The translations under genes and the position numbers were made by a program. Positions 1-9,124 of a stretch of 46,110 bases of DNA are shown here, piece by piece. The stretch comes from Hyphococcus sp. (lineage in GTDB: Bacteria; Pseudomonadota; Alphaproteobacteria; Caulobacterales; Parvularculaceae), in NCBI GenBank assembly GCA_021776345.1, contig JAJFGC010000218.1, positions 1 to 46,110 of the forward strand. Reading direction: 5' to 3'. A model generated the notes under the pieces. That model was not told the DNA's origin, did not search any database, and worked only from the letters and a program-made list of their open reading frames with translations. Numbering within the stretch: position 1 is the stretch's first letter; every line of letters starts with the position of its first letter.

Positions 1-66
1 CATATTGAAGCCGCCTTTCCGTGACCACATATAGGGGGCTCAAGAACATTTAAAAAGGTTTTGAAG

Positions 67-981
67 ATGCTGAATTTCGTTCGCACCGGCATGTTACTTG
101 CCGCCCTGACCGCGCTTTTTATGGGCGTCGGATATTTGCTCGGCGGCGGCGTCGGCATGGCGATCGCCTTTGTCATTGCCGCGGGCACGAACCTCTTCGC
201 TTATTGGAATTCCGACAAAATGGTGCTGAAAATGTATCGCGCCGAGGAGGTCGATACTGATCATGGCGCCGGCGCGGTTCGTCGTTATGCGCAGATCGTG
301 CGCGGCCTCGCCGACAATGCGCGCATGCCGCAGCCGAAAATTTACATCATCGAAAACGACCAGCCCAATGCATTTGCAACGGGGCGCAACCCGGAAAACG
401 CCGCCGTTGCGGCGACAACCGGGCTGTTGCGCATCCTCAATGAAAACGAAATCGCCGGCGTGATGGCGCATGAATTGGCGCACGTAAAAAACCGCGACAC
501 GCTGACAATGACCATCACCGCAACGATAGCCGGCGCTATCACCATGCTGGCAAACTTCGCGCTCTTCTTTGGCGGCAACCGCAATAATGGCGGCATCATC
601 GGCGCCCTGGCGATCATGATCCTGGCGCCAATAGCCGCCGCGCTTGTGCAGATGGCGATCAGCCGTGGCCGCGAATATGAAGCCGATAAGATGGGCGCCG
701 AAATCTGCGCCCGACCGGAAGCGCTCGCCTCAGCGCTTGCCAAAATCTCCCAAGGCGCTGCGCGCATTCCCAACGAGACCGCAGAACGTCACCCGGAAAC
801 CGGACAGTTGATGATCATCAACCCTCTGTCCGGGCGTGGGCGCGACAACCTGTTCTCAACCCACCCGGCAACACAAAACCGCATCGACCGCCTGATGGCG
901 ATGAACGGACCCGACCGAGTTGTCATAAACCCCGACGGACCATCGCCGTTTGAAGGCAAACGCAATGGGCCCTGGGGCTAG
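67..981 (+). CDS. htpX: HtpX-type membrane zinc metalloprotease
   Basis: Membrane-bound M48 protease that degrades misfolded membrane proteins in the heat and envelope stress response. Two hydrophobic segments lie near residues 8-45. The zinc motif HELAH is at about residues 135-139, and the third ligand lies in the [11 protein letters not shown] segment near residue 205. Two further hydrophobic stretches lie between about 150 and 200, as is usual for HtpX. I chose the ATG at 67 because AAGG at 55-58 is well spaced for it; a TTG at 61 is too close. The length of about 304 residues is typical of alphaproteobacterial HtpX. It is convergent with the next gene, and I see no clear terminator between them. 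Confidence 0.95.
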   Translation: MLNFVRTGMLLAALTALFMGVGYLLGGGVGMAIAFVIAAGTNLFAYWNSDKMVLKMYRAEEVDTDHGAGAVRRYAQIVRGLADNARMPQPKIYIIENDQPNAFATGRNPENAAVAATTGLLRILNENEIAGVMAHELAHVKNRDTLTMTITATIAGAITMLANFALFFGGNRNNGGIIGALAIMILAPIAAALVQMAISRGREYEADKMGAEICARPEALASALAKISQGAARIPNETAERHPETGQLMIINPLSGRGRDNLFSTHPATQNRIDRLMAMNGPDRVVINPDGPSPFEGKRNGPWG

Positions 982-1022
982 GGCGCGTCCGGCAGCTAAC
1001 CAAATTCAGCCGCGACAGCTGG

Positions 1023-1508
1023 TCATTGCGTGTCCAGGCAGTACTTCCGGAATTGAGCCCCGTCATGTTCGACTTCTTCGATAAATTCTGCTCCAAGCCT
1101 CACCAATGCTCCAAGATTTTTGCGTGATGGCGGCAAGAGGAAAGTCACGAACGCAATTCGTTCATCAGCCTTGGCAAACTCAATCGCTTTTTTGGAAATA
1201 CGCGCGCCCAGCCCAAAGTTTTCTGGTTTCAGCACCAACCCGAAATCCCAACCGTCGCCATCTTTTTCAAATCCTCCCCATCCGACATAGGCGCCATCGC
1301 AAAGAATTGCCCAATGACCAAGCCCGTCGCGACGCCATCCAGCTTCTTTGGTCTCAACAAAGTTGGCGACGGCCTGTTCATCCCATTTGAAGGTAAGCAG
1401 CGGCATATGTTCCGCGACCCGAGGGTCAGACATATGCGCGATAATCTCGTCAGGTGAAATTTCTTTTAGTCGCACAAAGGCGATATCGCGTTCAGGTGTA
1501 GCAGCCAT
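1023..1508 (-). CDS. GNAT family N-acetyltransferase
   Basis: A 161-residue protein that resembles the RimJ/RimL-like branch of the GNAT fold, which moves an acetyl group from acetyl-CoA to an amine. The middle of the protein (GHWAILCDGAYVGWGGF, then a GLVL strand) matches the beta4 region, and GLGARISKKAIEF fits the acetyl-CoA loop and helix. The end (SRKNLGALVRLGAEFI) fits the usual N-x-x-x-x-x-x-x-x-G-F/A-E motif. The substrate cannot be read from the sequence. It ends the ogt-GNAT pair, which is separated by only 6 bases, so the two are probably co-transcribed. Confidence 0.8.
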   Translation of the reverse strand: MAATPERDIAFVRLKEISPDEIIAHMSDPRVAEHMPLLTFKWDEQAVANFVETKEAGWRRDGLGHWAILCDGAYVGWGGFEKDGDGWDFGLVLKPENFGLGARISKKAIEFAKADERIAFVTFLLPPSRKNLGALVRLGAEFIEEVEHDGAQFRKYCLDTQ

Positions 1509-1514
1509 GTCAAT

Positions 1515-2048
1515 TCAATCAAACAAATCCGGCGCAAGAGCGCCTTCGATCTTTAGCAGACGGTGCTTTGTATTTGTGCCGCCGGGCGCGGAAAACCCGG
1601 TCATCAATCCATTGGCGCCAACAATTCGATGGCAGGGGACAATGATCGGGAACGGATTGCGTCCCAAGGCCTGACCGACACGCCGCGAAAGCGCGACATC
1701 GCCCAGCGCTGTTGCAAGATCGCCATAAGTTTTTGTCTCGCCGGGCGCGATTTGCAGCGACAGGTCGATCACCGTCTGGTCAAACGCTGGAATATTTGTT
1801 CTGTCGAGCGGCGCGTAAGTCAGATCGCGCGCCTCCCCTACAAAAAGAGCTATAATATCATCGATAATTTTTTGAACTTCAGGCGTCGGCTCACCCGGTT
1901 TTGCGTCGCGCGCCCGACGGCGCAGTCGCGCAATCGTCGCGTCGTCCGTTTCTTCCGGAAAGCTGACAGAGACGATGCCGGCATCGCTCCAGGCAAGGCC
2001 GCAGCGCCCGAGCGCGGTATCAAACAAGGCATAAGAGTAGTTGGTCAT
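1515..2048 (-). CDS. ogt: Methylated-DNA--protein-cysteine S-methyltransferase
   Basis: Suicide repair enzyme that transfers alkyl groups from O6-alkylguanine in DNA to its own cysteine. The active-site motif PCHRIVG is present with the acceptor Cys at residue 139. The winged-helix DNA-binding part comes just before it (RVGQALGRNPFPIIV), and the helix around YGDLATALG fits as well. The N-terminal ribonuclease-like domain is present, and the 177-residue length is normal for Ogt. The GNAT gene follows 6 bases downstream on the same strand. There is no Ada-type regulatory domain, so this is the constitutive form. Confidence 0.93.
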   Translation of the reverse strand: MTNYSYALFDTALGRCGLAWSDAGIVSVSFPEETDDATIARLRRRARDAKPGEPTPEVQKIIDDIIALFVGEARDLTYAPLDRTNIPAFDQTVIDLSLQIAPGETKTYGDLATALGDVALSRRVGQALGRNPFPIIVPCHRIVGANGLMTGFSAPGGTNTKHRLLKIEGALAPDLFD

Positions 2049-2106
2049 CGCCGGGTTATACCATAGCCGAACGACGAGCGCCGCCCGATTGTTGCGACAG
2101 AACGGC

Positions 2107-3144
2107 TTAGCCGCCGATGCGGACTTTCAGATTGGCAAGCTCATCGCGCAATTTATCCGCCGGAAAGCGTTTCTTCCGGGCGCTGGTCTGGTCGCTCTGA
2201 TCCATCGCATATTCAATTTTGCGCACGCGCTCGAGCGTTAGTTCCAACAGCTGCCGGTTATAGGCGATGAGGTCCGCGATCAGCGCAAACATCGCGCAGA
2301 TCCCGCCGACCAAAAACAATACACCGCCGAGGATCAGCGACTGGATCATGCCTGCGCCGCCATCGGTGACATAGTAAAACAGGAAACGAACGATTGGCGC
2401 CAGGCCCGCCAGCATCAATGCGACACCCAGCACCATGAATATTTTAAGCGGTTCATACATCGCATATGCGCGCAACATGGTGCGGCCAGTGCGAGAGAGG
2501 AACTGAGGCACCGACCGGAACAGCCGCGACGGGCGCTCAACTTTGTTGGTTCTGATCTGTACAGAAACTATTGTACGGCGCTTACGCCCTGCCTGGATTA
2601 AAGTCTCCGTCGTGTAAGAAAATGTTGAGCGCACCGTGACGCCCATGGCCGCATCGCGCGTGAAAGCGCGAAACCCACTCACCGCGTCCGCAACATCGAC
2701 CCCCGCCAATCCGCCAACGGCGCGGCTGCCAAGTTTCTGCAATGCACGCTTGAGCGGCGAGAAATGGGCGATATCCGCTGGCTTGCGATCGCCAACAACA
2801 ATATCGGCCTTGCCTTCCAGAACAGGCGCAATGAGCTTTGGAATATCCGCGCCGCAATATTGATTATCGCCATCTGTATTGACGATAATATCGGCGCCTC
2901 TGGAAAGACAGGCATCGAGCCCGCGCTGAAACGACTGCGCAAGCCCCAAATTTTCTGGATTGCTGATCACATGAGTAGCGCCGTTCGCTTTGGCGACCTC
3001 AACCGTCTTGTCGGTTGACCCGTCGTCGATCACCAGAATCTCGACCACATCAACACCGGCGATCTTTCGCGGAATATCACGAAGCGTCTCGCTAAGGGTT
3101 TCTTCCTCGTTAAAACAAGGGATTTGGACAATTAATTTGGTCAT
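2107..3144 (-). CDS. Membrane-anchored family 2 glycosyltransferase (polyprenyl-phosphate sugar synthase-like)
   Basis: GT2 enzyme of the DPM1/ArnC/GtrB type, which loads a sugar from a nucleotide sugar onto a polyprenyl phosphate at the inner face of the membrane. The GT-A motifs are clear: the PCFNEEETL opening near residue 10, VIDDGSTD near 39-45 and the metal-binding DGD at 91-93. Two membrane helices follow at about 235-258 and 268-292, then a basic C-terminal tail with a predicted amphipathic stretch. It is the last gene of a minus-strand run (flippase-like, methyltransferase, GT4, GT2), 40 bases from the GT4 gene. The sugar cannot be assigned from the sequence. Confidence 0.9.
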   Translation of the reverse strand: MTKLIVQIPCFNEEETLSETLRDIPRKIAGVDVVEILVIDDGSTDKTVEVAKANGATHVISNPENLGLAQSFQRGLDACLSRGADIIVNTDGDNQYCGADIPKLIAPVLEGKADIVVGDRKPADIAHFSPLKRALQKLGSRAVGGLAGVDVADAVSGFRAFTRDAAMGVTVRSTFSYTTETLIQAGRKRRTIVSVQIRTNKVERPSRLFRSVPQFLSRTGRTMLRAYAMYEPLKIFMVLGVALMLAGLAPIVRFLFYYVTDGGAGMIQSLILGGVLFLVGGICAMFALIADLIAYNRQLLELTLERVRKIEYAMDQSDQTSARKKRFPADKLRDELANLKVRIGG

Positions 3145-3184
3145 GACTCCTATCTTGATAGATAAATAGCGTTAACACCTTCTT

Positions 3185-4327
3185 TCACACCCGGTTGTGC
3201 AATTGCTCAGTAAAATGCCGGCCAATGGCAAACGCTGAGATGCGCGCGCGCTGACTAATGTGCAACGGCTCAGCAAACTGATCCGGGTCGGTTGTGATTT
3301 CCCCTTTTGCCGCCCGCACCGCCTCAGCGATCGCGGTTCCCGATCCGGGCGCGACAAGCCAGACGCCGGGCATCTCAGGGCTGATGATCTCGCGGATTGC
3401 GGGAGAGTCCCTTGTCACCAAGGGCTTTCCGCAGGCAATTATCTGAAACACTTTGTTGGGAATCACGCGAGACGCCTTAGCGCTGTCGCCAAAGATTCCC
3501 AGACATAAGTCAGCCTTCCCAATCATTTCGGGTAATTGTTCGTAGGCGACCCAATCCACGAAAGTGAGCTTTCCCAAGGAACATTCCCGTGCAAGGCGTT
3601 TTATTTTCTCCGCCTGCTGACCGTGACCGATCAATGTCCAGTGAACGCGATCATCTTTAAGCTGACAAGCCGCATCAATGATATGCTCTATTCCGTGCAA
3701 CGGAATATACTGACCATAAAACAGAACCTGAAAATCGCCGCCATTGTCACGGTGTTGGTTTTTCATGGGCTGCGGGGAGAAACAATCTTCAGCGCCGACC
3801 CAAACCGTCATGAGCTTTTCTTCAGGAATCGCGTAGCGTTTTTGAAAATAGTCAGCATGCTTATCGGTATCGAGAATGATAATATCCGCTGCCATGCATG
3901 AAAGTTTTTCTAATATGGATACGAGTTTTGCAACGGCGCTGTTCGCTTTGATCAGCTTTCTATCGTCGACAATGGTGTCGTAAAGCGACAAAAATGCGTC
4001 CCAAACAATTTTTGCCCCGCGAAGCTTAGCAAACGGCCACAATATAATAACGTCTAAATGCCCCATATAACTGACAACGACGCCATCATGCTTGGGCGCA
4101 CGCAAATATCGCCATATCAAAAACGGATAGACCCACAAAAAACGCAAGAGCATGCTAAAACGCTTTGCCAAGCCCCTAATTTGACTTTTGTCTTCAACGC
4201 CAGCCCAAGGATTAACCAGGCACTCGGCGACAACGACGCTTTCGCTCTGTAGACCCTGAAGTAGAATTCTGGTGCGCGGCTTGCCTAGATCCGCTGTTCC
4301 CCAGAGCACCAGGCGTTTGTCACTCAT
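3185..4327 (-). CDS. Family 4-type (GT-B) glycosyltransferase
   Basis: A 380-residue protein with a two-domain GT-B layout. The N-terminal half holds a hydrophobic stretch near residues 62-75 and a DVIILWPFAKLRGAK segment typical of membrane-associated GT4 enzymes. The C-terminal half has the nucleotide-sugar-binding pattern FYGQYIPLHGIEHIIDA, then LIGHGQ, and the family signature region NKVFQIIACGKPLVT. It probably extends a lipid-linked or surface glycan. Its start is 6 bases from the end of the methyltransferase gene, which implies co-transcription. The donor and acceptor are unknown. Confidence 0.82.
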   Translation of the reverse strand: MSDKRLVLWGTADLGKPRTRILLQGLQSESVVVAECLVNPWAGVEDKSQIRGLAKRFSMLLRFLWVYPFLIWRYLRAPKHDGVVVSYMGHLDVIILWPFAKLRGAKIVWDAFLSLYDTIVDDRKLIKANSAVAKLVSILEKLSCMAADIIILDTDKHADYFQKRYAIPEEKLMTVWVGAEDCFSPQPMKNQHRDNGGDFQVLFYGQYIPLHGIEHIIDAACQLKDDRVHWTLIGHGQQAEKIKRLARECSLGKLTFVDWVAYEQLPEMIGKADLCLGIFGDSAKASRVIPNKVFQIIACGKPLVTRDSPAIREIISPEMPGVWLVAPGSGTAIAEAVRAAKGEITTDPDQFAEPLHISQRARISAFAIGRHFTEQLHNRV

Positions 4328-4333
4328 CTTAGA

Positions 4334-5149
4334 TCAAGACTGTAAAGGTTTACGCGCAACGACAAGATAGCCGTTGCCAAGACCAACACGCAAAAACAGA
4401 CTTTGAATCGCAATCATAGCGCGCATGATGACAGAACCCGGGAAATGGGCATAATAGCGAAACGCTTTCACATGCGTCGTCCGTTCAATGCCGCTTGCCG
4501 CTGTTTGCGCCGCCTTGTTTACTTTAGCAGTTTCCGCTTCCTGCCCATTCAGATATTGCCGGTAGCGCGGTGCAATTATCAATTCCAGTACATTTGCAAG
4601 TGGGAAACCGTAGCATTCTATTTTCTCAACCTGGAGACCCGCCTCTTGAAAGAGGCGCAGAAGATCTGAGCGCTTGTAGCGCCGAAAGTGTCCGGCCCAG
4701 ACATCGCGCGCATTCCAAAGGCGGGGGTGCGCCGGCACGGACAAAACCAGGGCCCCGCCTGGCCGAAGCCATTTCATCCACTGTTTTACGGCGGCGCCGT
4801 CATGTTCGATATGTTCTAATACCTCAAACGACAGGCAGTAGTCGAAACATTCAGACCAATCATCATTTGCATGCGAATGAAACTCTATATCAGCATTGAC
4901 GCGGCGGGCAAGTGACAGCGCTTCTTGAGAAGTCTCAAGGCCAACACATCGAAACCCACGCCGAGAAAATTCTGATAACAGGGCGCCCGACGCCGCCCCA
5001 ATCTCGACAAGATCGCCGCAAGGCATGGTTTTCATATGGTGTTGAACCCGCGCGCGCCGAAGCAGGTAGCGCGGCGCCGGGGCCCATCCATCACCCAGAT
5101 ATTCCGGGCCGAACCAGGCGGTCGCAGGGGTTTTGATCGTTTGCGCCAT
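4334..5149 (-). CDS. Class I SAM-dependent methyltransferase in the glycan cluster
   Basis: A 271-residue class I methyltransferase of the Methyltransf_11/23 type. Motif I is GDLVEIGAASGALLSEF near residues 46-62, followed by the acidic SAM-ribose strand (CVGLETS) and a motif IV-like stretch with YCLSFEVLEHIEHDG. LRPGGALVLSVPAHP is the usual post-motif strand. Its position between a GT4 gene and a flippase-like gene suggests that it methylates a sugar or the lipid-linked glycan, but that is inference. The C-terminal part is less conserved and could carry the acceptor specificity. Confidence 0.8.
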   Translation of the reverse strand: MAQTIKTPATAWFGPEYLGDGWAPAPRYLLRRARVQHHMKTMPCGDLVEIGAASGALLSEFSRRGFRCVGLETSQEALSLARRVNADIEFHSHANDDWSECFDYCLSFEVLEHIEHDGAAVKQWMKWLRPGGALVLSVPAHPRLWNARDVWAGHFRRYKRSDLLRLFQEAGLQVEKIECYGFPLANVLELIIAPRYRQYLNGQEAETAKVNKAAQTAASGIERTTHVKAFRYYAHFPGSVIMRAMIAIQSLFLRVGLGNGYLVVARKPLQS

Positions 5150-5204
5150 AATGCCGCTATTTTGAGCCGATGGTTGTTAACCATACATGAACGTGAAAAA
5201 TGAT

Positions 5205-6101
5205 TTAGGTTGCAGCCTCAGGCCGGCTGCGTCCCGCAAAATACAAGGCGCAAAACCCCATCAATAACCCCATTGCCGCGTGCACGATTGCCGTCGCAGC
5301 AAATGCTGCGGCCGGCGGCGCCCCAATGATCACTGCTAACCCCGCAGCAAGCGCCTCGCGAACGCCAAGCCCGGACGGGGCAATCGACGCAGCAGCGCCC
5401 AAAACGCCAGCAGCGGAAATGACGGCCGCGCTTGCGAACGTCCCCTCAATTCCAAATGCCGTCAGCGCATAATGAATTGCGGTGGCGTAGAGCGCTGCGG
5501 CGATAGCGCTTACGACAAAAAGCCGCCCCATTGCCCCCATCCCGCCTGGCAGTTTGCGGCCCAAAACAAGGGCGGCAAGCAAACACAAAACGCCAATACA
5601 AAAAGATGCGGCGGCAAGTTGAGGCGTGAAAGAAAAGGCAAAAAAGACAACAAAGAAAAATGTGGCGCTCATCCAGATAAACCCAGCAGCAACATTCGCT
5701 AATCCCGCATTTTTGAGACTGGCCCCTGCCCGCTGGAAGGCCGCCATGCGCAGTAGCGGGCCGCCAGGTGCAGGCAAATGATTTGCCGCCGTACTCATCA
5801 CCGCTAGTCTCAGCGAGCTCGCAAAGCCCATCCGCGCGCCGGCAAAATTTGCCAACTCTTTCGTCGTCAGCATATTGACGCCGATCATTAACGGGCACAA
5901 CGCAAAGACAATAATCAGCATCGGCTCGGCGCGAAGATCGGCAATTAGGGCCGGCTGCGATACCGCTGCGGCGGCGAATCCGCCAAAGAACAGCAATACA
6001 GCCATGAACCAAATCGCTCTTTGGGCGTGCGGGCTGCCAAGCTTGAGCCTGATGCTTTGAATAATACTCAATACACTGATGAAAAATCTATTTCTTGTCA
6101 T
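5205..6101 (-). CDS. UPF0104 / lysylphosphatidylglycerol synthase-type flippase-like membrane protein
   Basis: A 298-residue polytopic protein with about eight hydrophobic segments. It resembles the transmembrane region of MprF (UPF0104), a family linked to lipid or lipid-linked sugar flipping. Telling segments are NMLTTKELANFAGARMGF, the NHLPAPGGPLLRMAAFQRAG loop and a late GVLGAAASIAPSGLGVREAL motif, which is characteristic of the family. No aminoacyl-transferase domain is attached, so lysylation of lipid is unlikely. With the GT2 and the GT-C-like gene beside it, moving a polyprenyl-linked sugar across the membrane is a reasonable but unproven role. Confidence 0.78.
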   Translation of the reverse strand: MTRNRFFISVLSIIQSIRLKLGSPHAQRAIWFMAVLLFFGGFAAAAVSQPALIADLRAEPMLIIVFALCPLMIGVNMLTTKELANFAGARMGFASSLRLAVMSTAANHLPAPGGPLLRMAAFQRAGASLKNAGLANVAAGFIWMSATFFFVVFFAFSFTPQLAAASFCIGVLCLLAALVLGRKLPGGMGAMGRLFVVSAIAAALYATAIHYALTAFGIEGTFASAAVISAAGVLGAAASIAPSGLGVREALAAGLAVIIGAPPAAAFAATAIVHAAMGLLMGFCALYFAGRSRPEAAT

Positions 6102-6240
6102 GAAATGACTATCACTAAAGAAAATTTACGCGGTATTAACGATAACGAGCGATTTGGTTCCAGCGAGAGGCCGCCCTAGCCAGATATTTACCAATTTTAG
6201 ACGCCTCACCTCCATCGTTCTGACAAGCAAGGACGTTCTG

Positions 6241-8214
6241 ATGAGTGCCACGGCGACCGTTAAAGGCATCAATATCGTGCAAGAAATGCCAGCCGCGATT
6301 AGCTTCGCGTTGCTTGGCGTAGTACTGATTATTGGCGCCCTTCTTGTTCCGCCAGCGCCGTTTATTATAGATGGTGGGATTTATCTCGACATGGCCCGCG
6401 CCATGGCGGATCACGGCGCTTTGCACATTGCCGCAAATGGCAATGTAGAGGGCGCGCCGGCGCTTACAAAATACTTGACCCACGATGTGAACGGTCTCGT
6501 TTATCCGCAATATCCTAGCGGATACGCATTTGTCGCTGCGCCGTTTTACACGGCCTTTGGCGTGCGTGGTCTGATTTTAATGAACGCTTTGTCTGCGGTT
6601 GTTTCTATCTGGCTGACCTGGCGCATCGCACTCACGCTTTACAACGAAAAAATTGCTCGCGCCGCAGCATTCATTCTGCTCATTGCAACTTTTTTTCTCA
6701 GCTACGCGGTCTCTATCTGGCCACAGGCCCTCTCGCTCACGATCGGACTCGGCGCGATTTACACCGTGATCTTAGCGACACAAGCCACGCATCAACAAAA
6801 CCGCGCCCTTCTGTTTGTCGGAAGTGGTTTGCTGATTGGCGCCGGCATTCACATTCGCGTCGATGCGATTTTAATATTTCCTGTCGTATTTTTCTGGCTT
6901 CGACTCTTTGCGCTTCCGCAGGGCCGACTAGGGCCGGTCTTGATCATTGCCGGCGCGGCGCCACTAATGTTTTTTGCGGCATGGCTCAATCAGGTCAAAT
7001 TCGGAGCCTTCACGCCATTGTCATATGGGCCTCATGACGGCGCGGACAATATTGCTAGTTATGCGCCAGTTATTTTTGCCGGAACAGCCGTCCTGATTGG
7101 CATATGGTTAGTCAATGTTCCGGCAACACTCGCCACGATCGCCGCAAAGGTCAGTGTAAAGCGATTTTGGTGTCTGGCGGGTATTACGAGCGTTGCGGTA
7201 GCGCTGATTGGCTGGGCGTTTTTATGGAAGATCATCTATGGCGTTTATGTCCTGATCATCAACCTTCAGGCGCATGACGCCTATTATCAAGAGGGCGTTG
7301 ACCGAAACGCTTTTGGCCACCTTCTTTTCTGGGGCTACGCAAAAAAGGCGCTGATCCAAAGCCTGCCATTTTTGCCGCTCGTGATTATGCCAATTGCCGG
7401 ATTTCTTCGCGGAAAGAACCTCGCTGCCGTTTCACTATGTTTGCTGGCTATTAGTGCGCCTGTTGTCTTTTATGCCCTGAACCAATGGCATGGCGGCGGC
7501 AGTTACAATATGCGTTATTTTATGCCCGCCCTGCCGTTTCTTTCCATTCTGAGCGCCGCCGGACTTTTTCAACTCACCGAAAGGGCCGTTATTTTCCGGC
7601 AGACAGTTCTCCTCATCATTTTCGCCGCAGCCGCATTATATCTCACGATGCAGACAATCGGGCAGTCTTCAGAGCCGCTTTACGCACCTACGGCGCTCTA
7701 TCCCCAATGGCTTATCGCTCTTTTATGCGCTGGCGGCGCAATCGCCTTTCTCCATAATCCTTCGTCGGGGCGACGCGCGCAGGCCGTCCTTGGCATGTCC
7801 ATATTCGCGCTCAGCTATAGTATGTTTCTCAGTTTTTCAGATATCACGAGCGACGCAAAAGCCCGCGCGCAACAACACGCCATTGCCCAGGAAATTGCCG
7901 CCGCCTTACCTGACAAAGCGCTTATATTGACACGTTTACCCATCCTGCTGATCAATGCGGAGCGAGAAGGCTCAGCCATTTTGGTCGCCGATGATAACAA
8001 TATCGCGCGCGCCGCAGCAGGGGTAACCGCCTTTGAGCGTGCAGGGCGATGCGTCTATTTCCAAAACAGCATGGTTGCGAATGCTGTGGCGCCACGCCTA
8101 CCCGACGGCGCCATCAACGCCCAACCTTTACAGGCGGGTGAACAAACGTTCCCCGATGACCCCCGTTTGGCGTTTTATATTTTGAGAACACAGCGCGATG
8201 AATGCGCATTCTGA
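6241..8214 (+). CDS. Polytopic GT-C/family 39-like glycosyltransferase (putative)
   Basis: A 657-residue protein with a dozen or so hydrophobic helices. After the first helix comes the acidic periplasmic loop DGGIYLDMARAMADHG, and later QYPSGYAFVAAPFYTAFG; both fit the PMT/ArnT (GT-C) layout, where a loop aspartate is catalytic. Such enzymes take sugars from polyprenyl-phosphate donors on the outer face of the inner membrane. I chose the ATG at 6241, which has AAGGA at 6229-6233; a longer reading from a TTG at 6154 lacks support. It is divergent from the flippase-like gene across about 140 bases. The acceptor is unknown, and the match is by layout rather than a strong signature. Confidence 0.65.
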   Translation: MSATATVKGINIVQEMPAAISFALLGVVLIIGALLVPPAPFIIDGGIYLDMARAMADHGALHIAANGNVEGAPALTKYLTHDVNGLVYPQYPSGYAFVAAPFYTAFGVRGLILMNALSAVVSIWLTWRIALTLYNEKIARAAAFILLIATFFLSYAVSIWPQALSLTIGLGAIYTVILATQATHQQNRALLFVGSGLLIGAGIHIRVDAILIFPVVFFWLRLFALPQGRLGPVLIIAGAAPLMFFAAWLNQVKFGAFTPLSYGPHDGADNIASYAPVIFAGTAVLIGIWLVNVPATLATIAAKVSVKRFWCLAGITSVAVALIGWAFLWKIIYGVYVLIINLQAHDAYYQEGVDRNAFGHLLFWGYAKKALIQSLPFLPLVIMPIAGFLRGKNLAAVSLCLLAISAPVVFYALNQWHGGGSYNMRYFMPALPFLSILSAAGLFQLTERAVIFRQTVLLIIFAAAALYLTMQTIGQSSEPLYAPTALYPQWLIALLCAGGAIAFLHNPSSGRRAQAVLGMSIFALSYSMFLSFSDITSDAKARAQQHAIAQEIAAALPDKALILTRLPILLINAEREGSAILVADDNNIARAAAGVTAFERAGRCVYFQNSMVANAVAPRLPDGAINAQPLQAGEQTFPDDPRLAFYILRTQRDECAF

Positions 8215-8226
8215 CGGCGCCGAAAG

Positions 8227-8241
8227 TTAACGCGCTGTTAA
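8227..8241. promoter_or_regulatory. CtrA box upstream of motAB
   Basis: TTAACGCGCTGTTAA fits TTAA-N7-TTAA exactly and is followed by C, giving the full TTAA-N7-TTAAC consensus of the alphaproteobacterial cell-cycle and motility regulator CtrA. It lies about 95 bases before the motA start, between the GT-C-like gene and motA. CtrA control of flagellar genes is well known in this class; binding here is inferred. Confidence 0.6.
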
Positions 8242-8334
8242 CAGTGAAAGATCGCATTTTAGCCGTTCTCTAAGCGCCGCCTTTACGACAAATCTTTAGA
8301 GTTTTCCGAACGCTAGATCGTGAGGGCGCTTCCT

Positions 8335-9120
8335 ATGCGCATGGACTTCGCCACTGTTGGCGGCATCGTTGCTGGATTTTTTGTTGTCGGCCTCGCCATT
8401 GCGATGGGCGGGGCGGTCGGCGTTTTCTTCAATGCGCCGAGTTTTCTGATCGTGATAGGCGGCGCCGTCTCCGCGACTGTTTTGCGATTTCCAATTGATC
8501 AGGTGCTTGCCGCACTACAGACCGGCGCCCGCATCGCCTTTCTCGATCATCAACGCGAGCCGCGCGATATTCTCGAAGAAGTGCGCACCCTTGCCAATAT
8601 TGCCCGGCGCCAGGGCCCCATGGCGCTAGAGCGGGCGTCAGTTTCCGACCCATTTCTTGCGCGCGGCAAACAGATGATCGCGGACGGCCTGCCGACGGAG
8701 CATTTGCGCGAGCAGCTGATCCGGGAACGGGAACTTGAAATCAAACGGCTTGTTGAAGGCGAGAAAATTTTCCGAGCCATTGGCGAGGCCGCCCCCGCCT
8801 TCGGCATGATTGGCACGATTGTCGGTCTCGTCAAAATGCTGTGGACAATGGATGACCCATCGACTATTGGGCCATCAATGGCTATCGCGCTGTTGACGAC
8901 ACTGTATGGCGCGCTTGTAGCTTATGTTGTGGCGCTGCCGATCGCCGACAAACTTGCGATGAAGTTTGAAGCGCAGGAAACCAACCTGTCGCTGATCATT
9001 GACGGTCTTTGCCAGGTCTCCGATCGCAAATCGCCGGACGCCATTACCGATATGCTGATCATTTACCTGCCTGAAAAAGCGCGCGGACCGTTTGCGCCGT
9101 CTCCCGCATTAGGCGCTTAA
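8335..9120 (+). CDS. motA: Flagellar motor stator protein MotA (PomA-like)
   Basis: Inner-membrane ion-channel subunit of the flagellar stator. The opening MDFATVGGIVAGFF with a following GGAVGVFF and IVIGGAVSATVLRFP matches the start of the PomA/MotA family. The cytoplasmic loop carries the charged helix EHLREQLIRERELEIKR. The last two helices include APAFGMIGTIVGLVKML and the PSMAIALLTTLYGALVAYVVALP signature. I chose the ATG at 8335, which has GAGGG at 8322-8326; the ATG at 8341 is also possible, and a GTG at 8320 lies upstream of this site. motB follows 4 bases after the stop. The CtrA box upstream suggests cell-cycle-linked expression. Confidence 0.9.
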   Translation: MRMDFATVGGIVAGFFVVGLAIAMGGAVGVFFNAPSFLIVIGGAVSATVLRFPIDQVLAALQTGARIAFLDHQREPRDILEEVRTLANIARRQGPMALERASVSDPFLARGKQMIADGLPTEHLREQLIRERELEIKRLVEGEKIFRAIGEAAPAFGMIGTIVGLVKMLWTMDDPSTIGPSMAIALLTTLYGALVAYVVALPIADKLAMKFEAQETNLSLIIDGLCQVSDRKSPDAITDMLIIYLPEKARGPFAPSPALGA

Positions 9121-9124
9121 GAAG

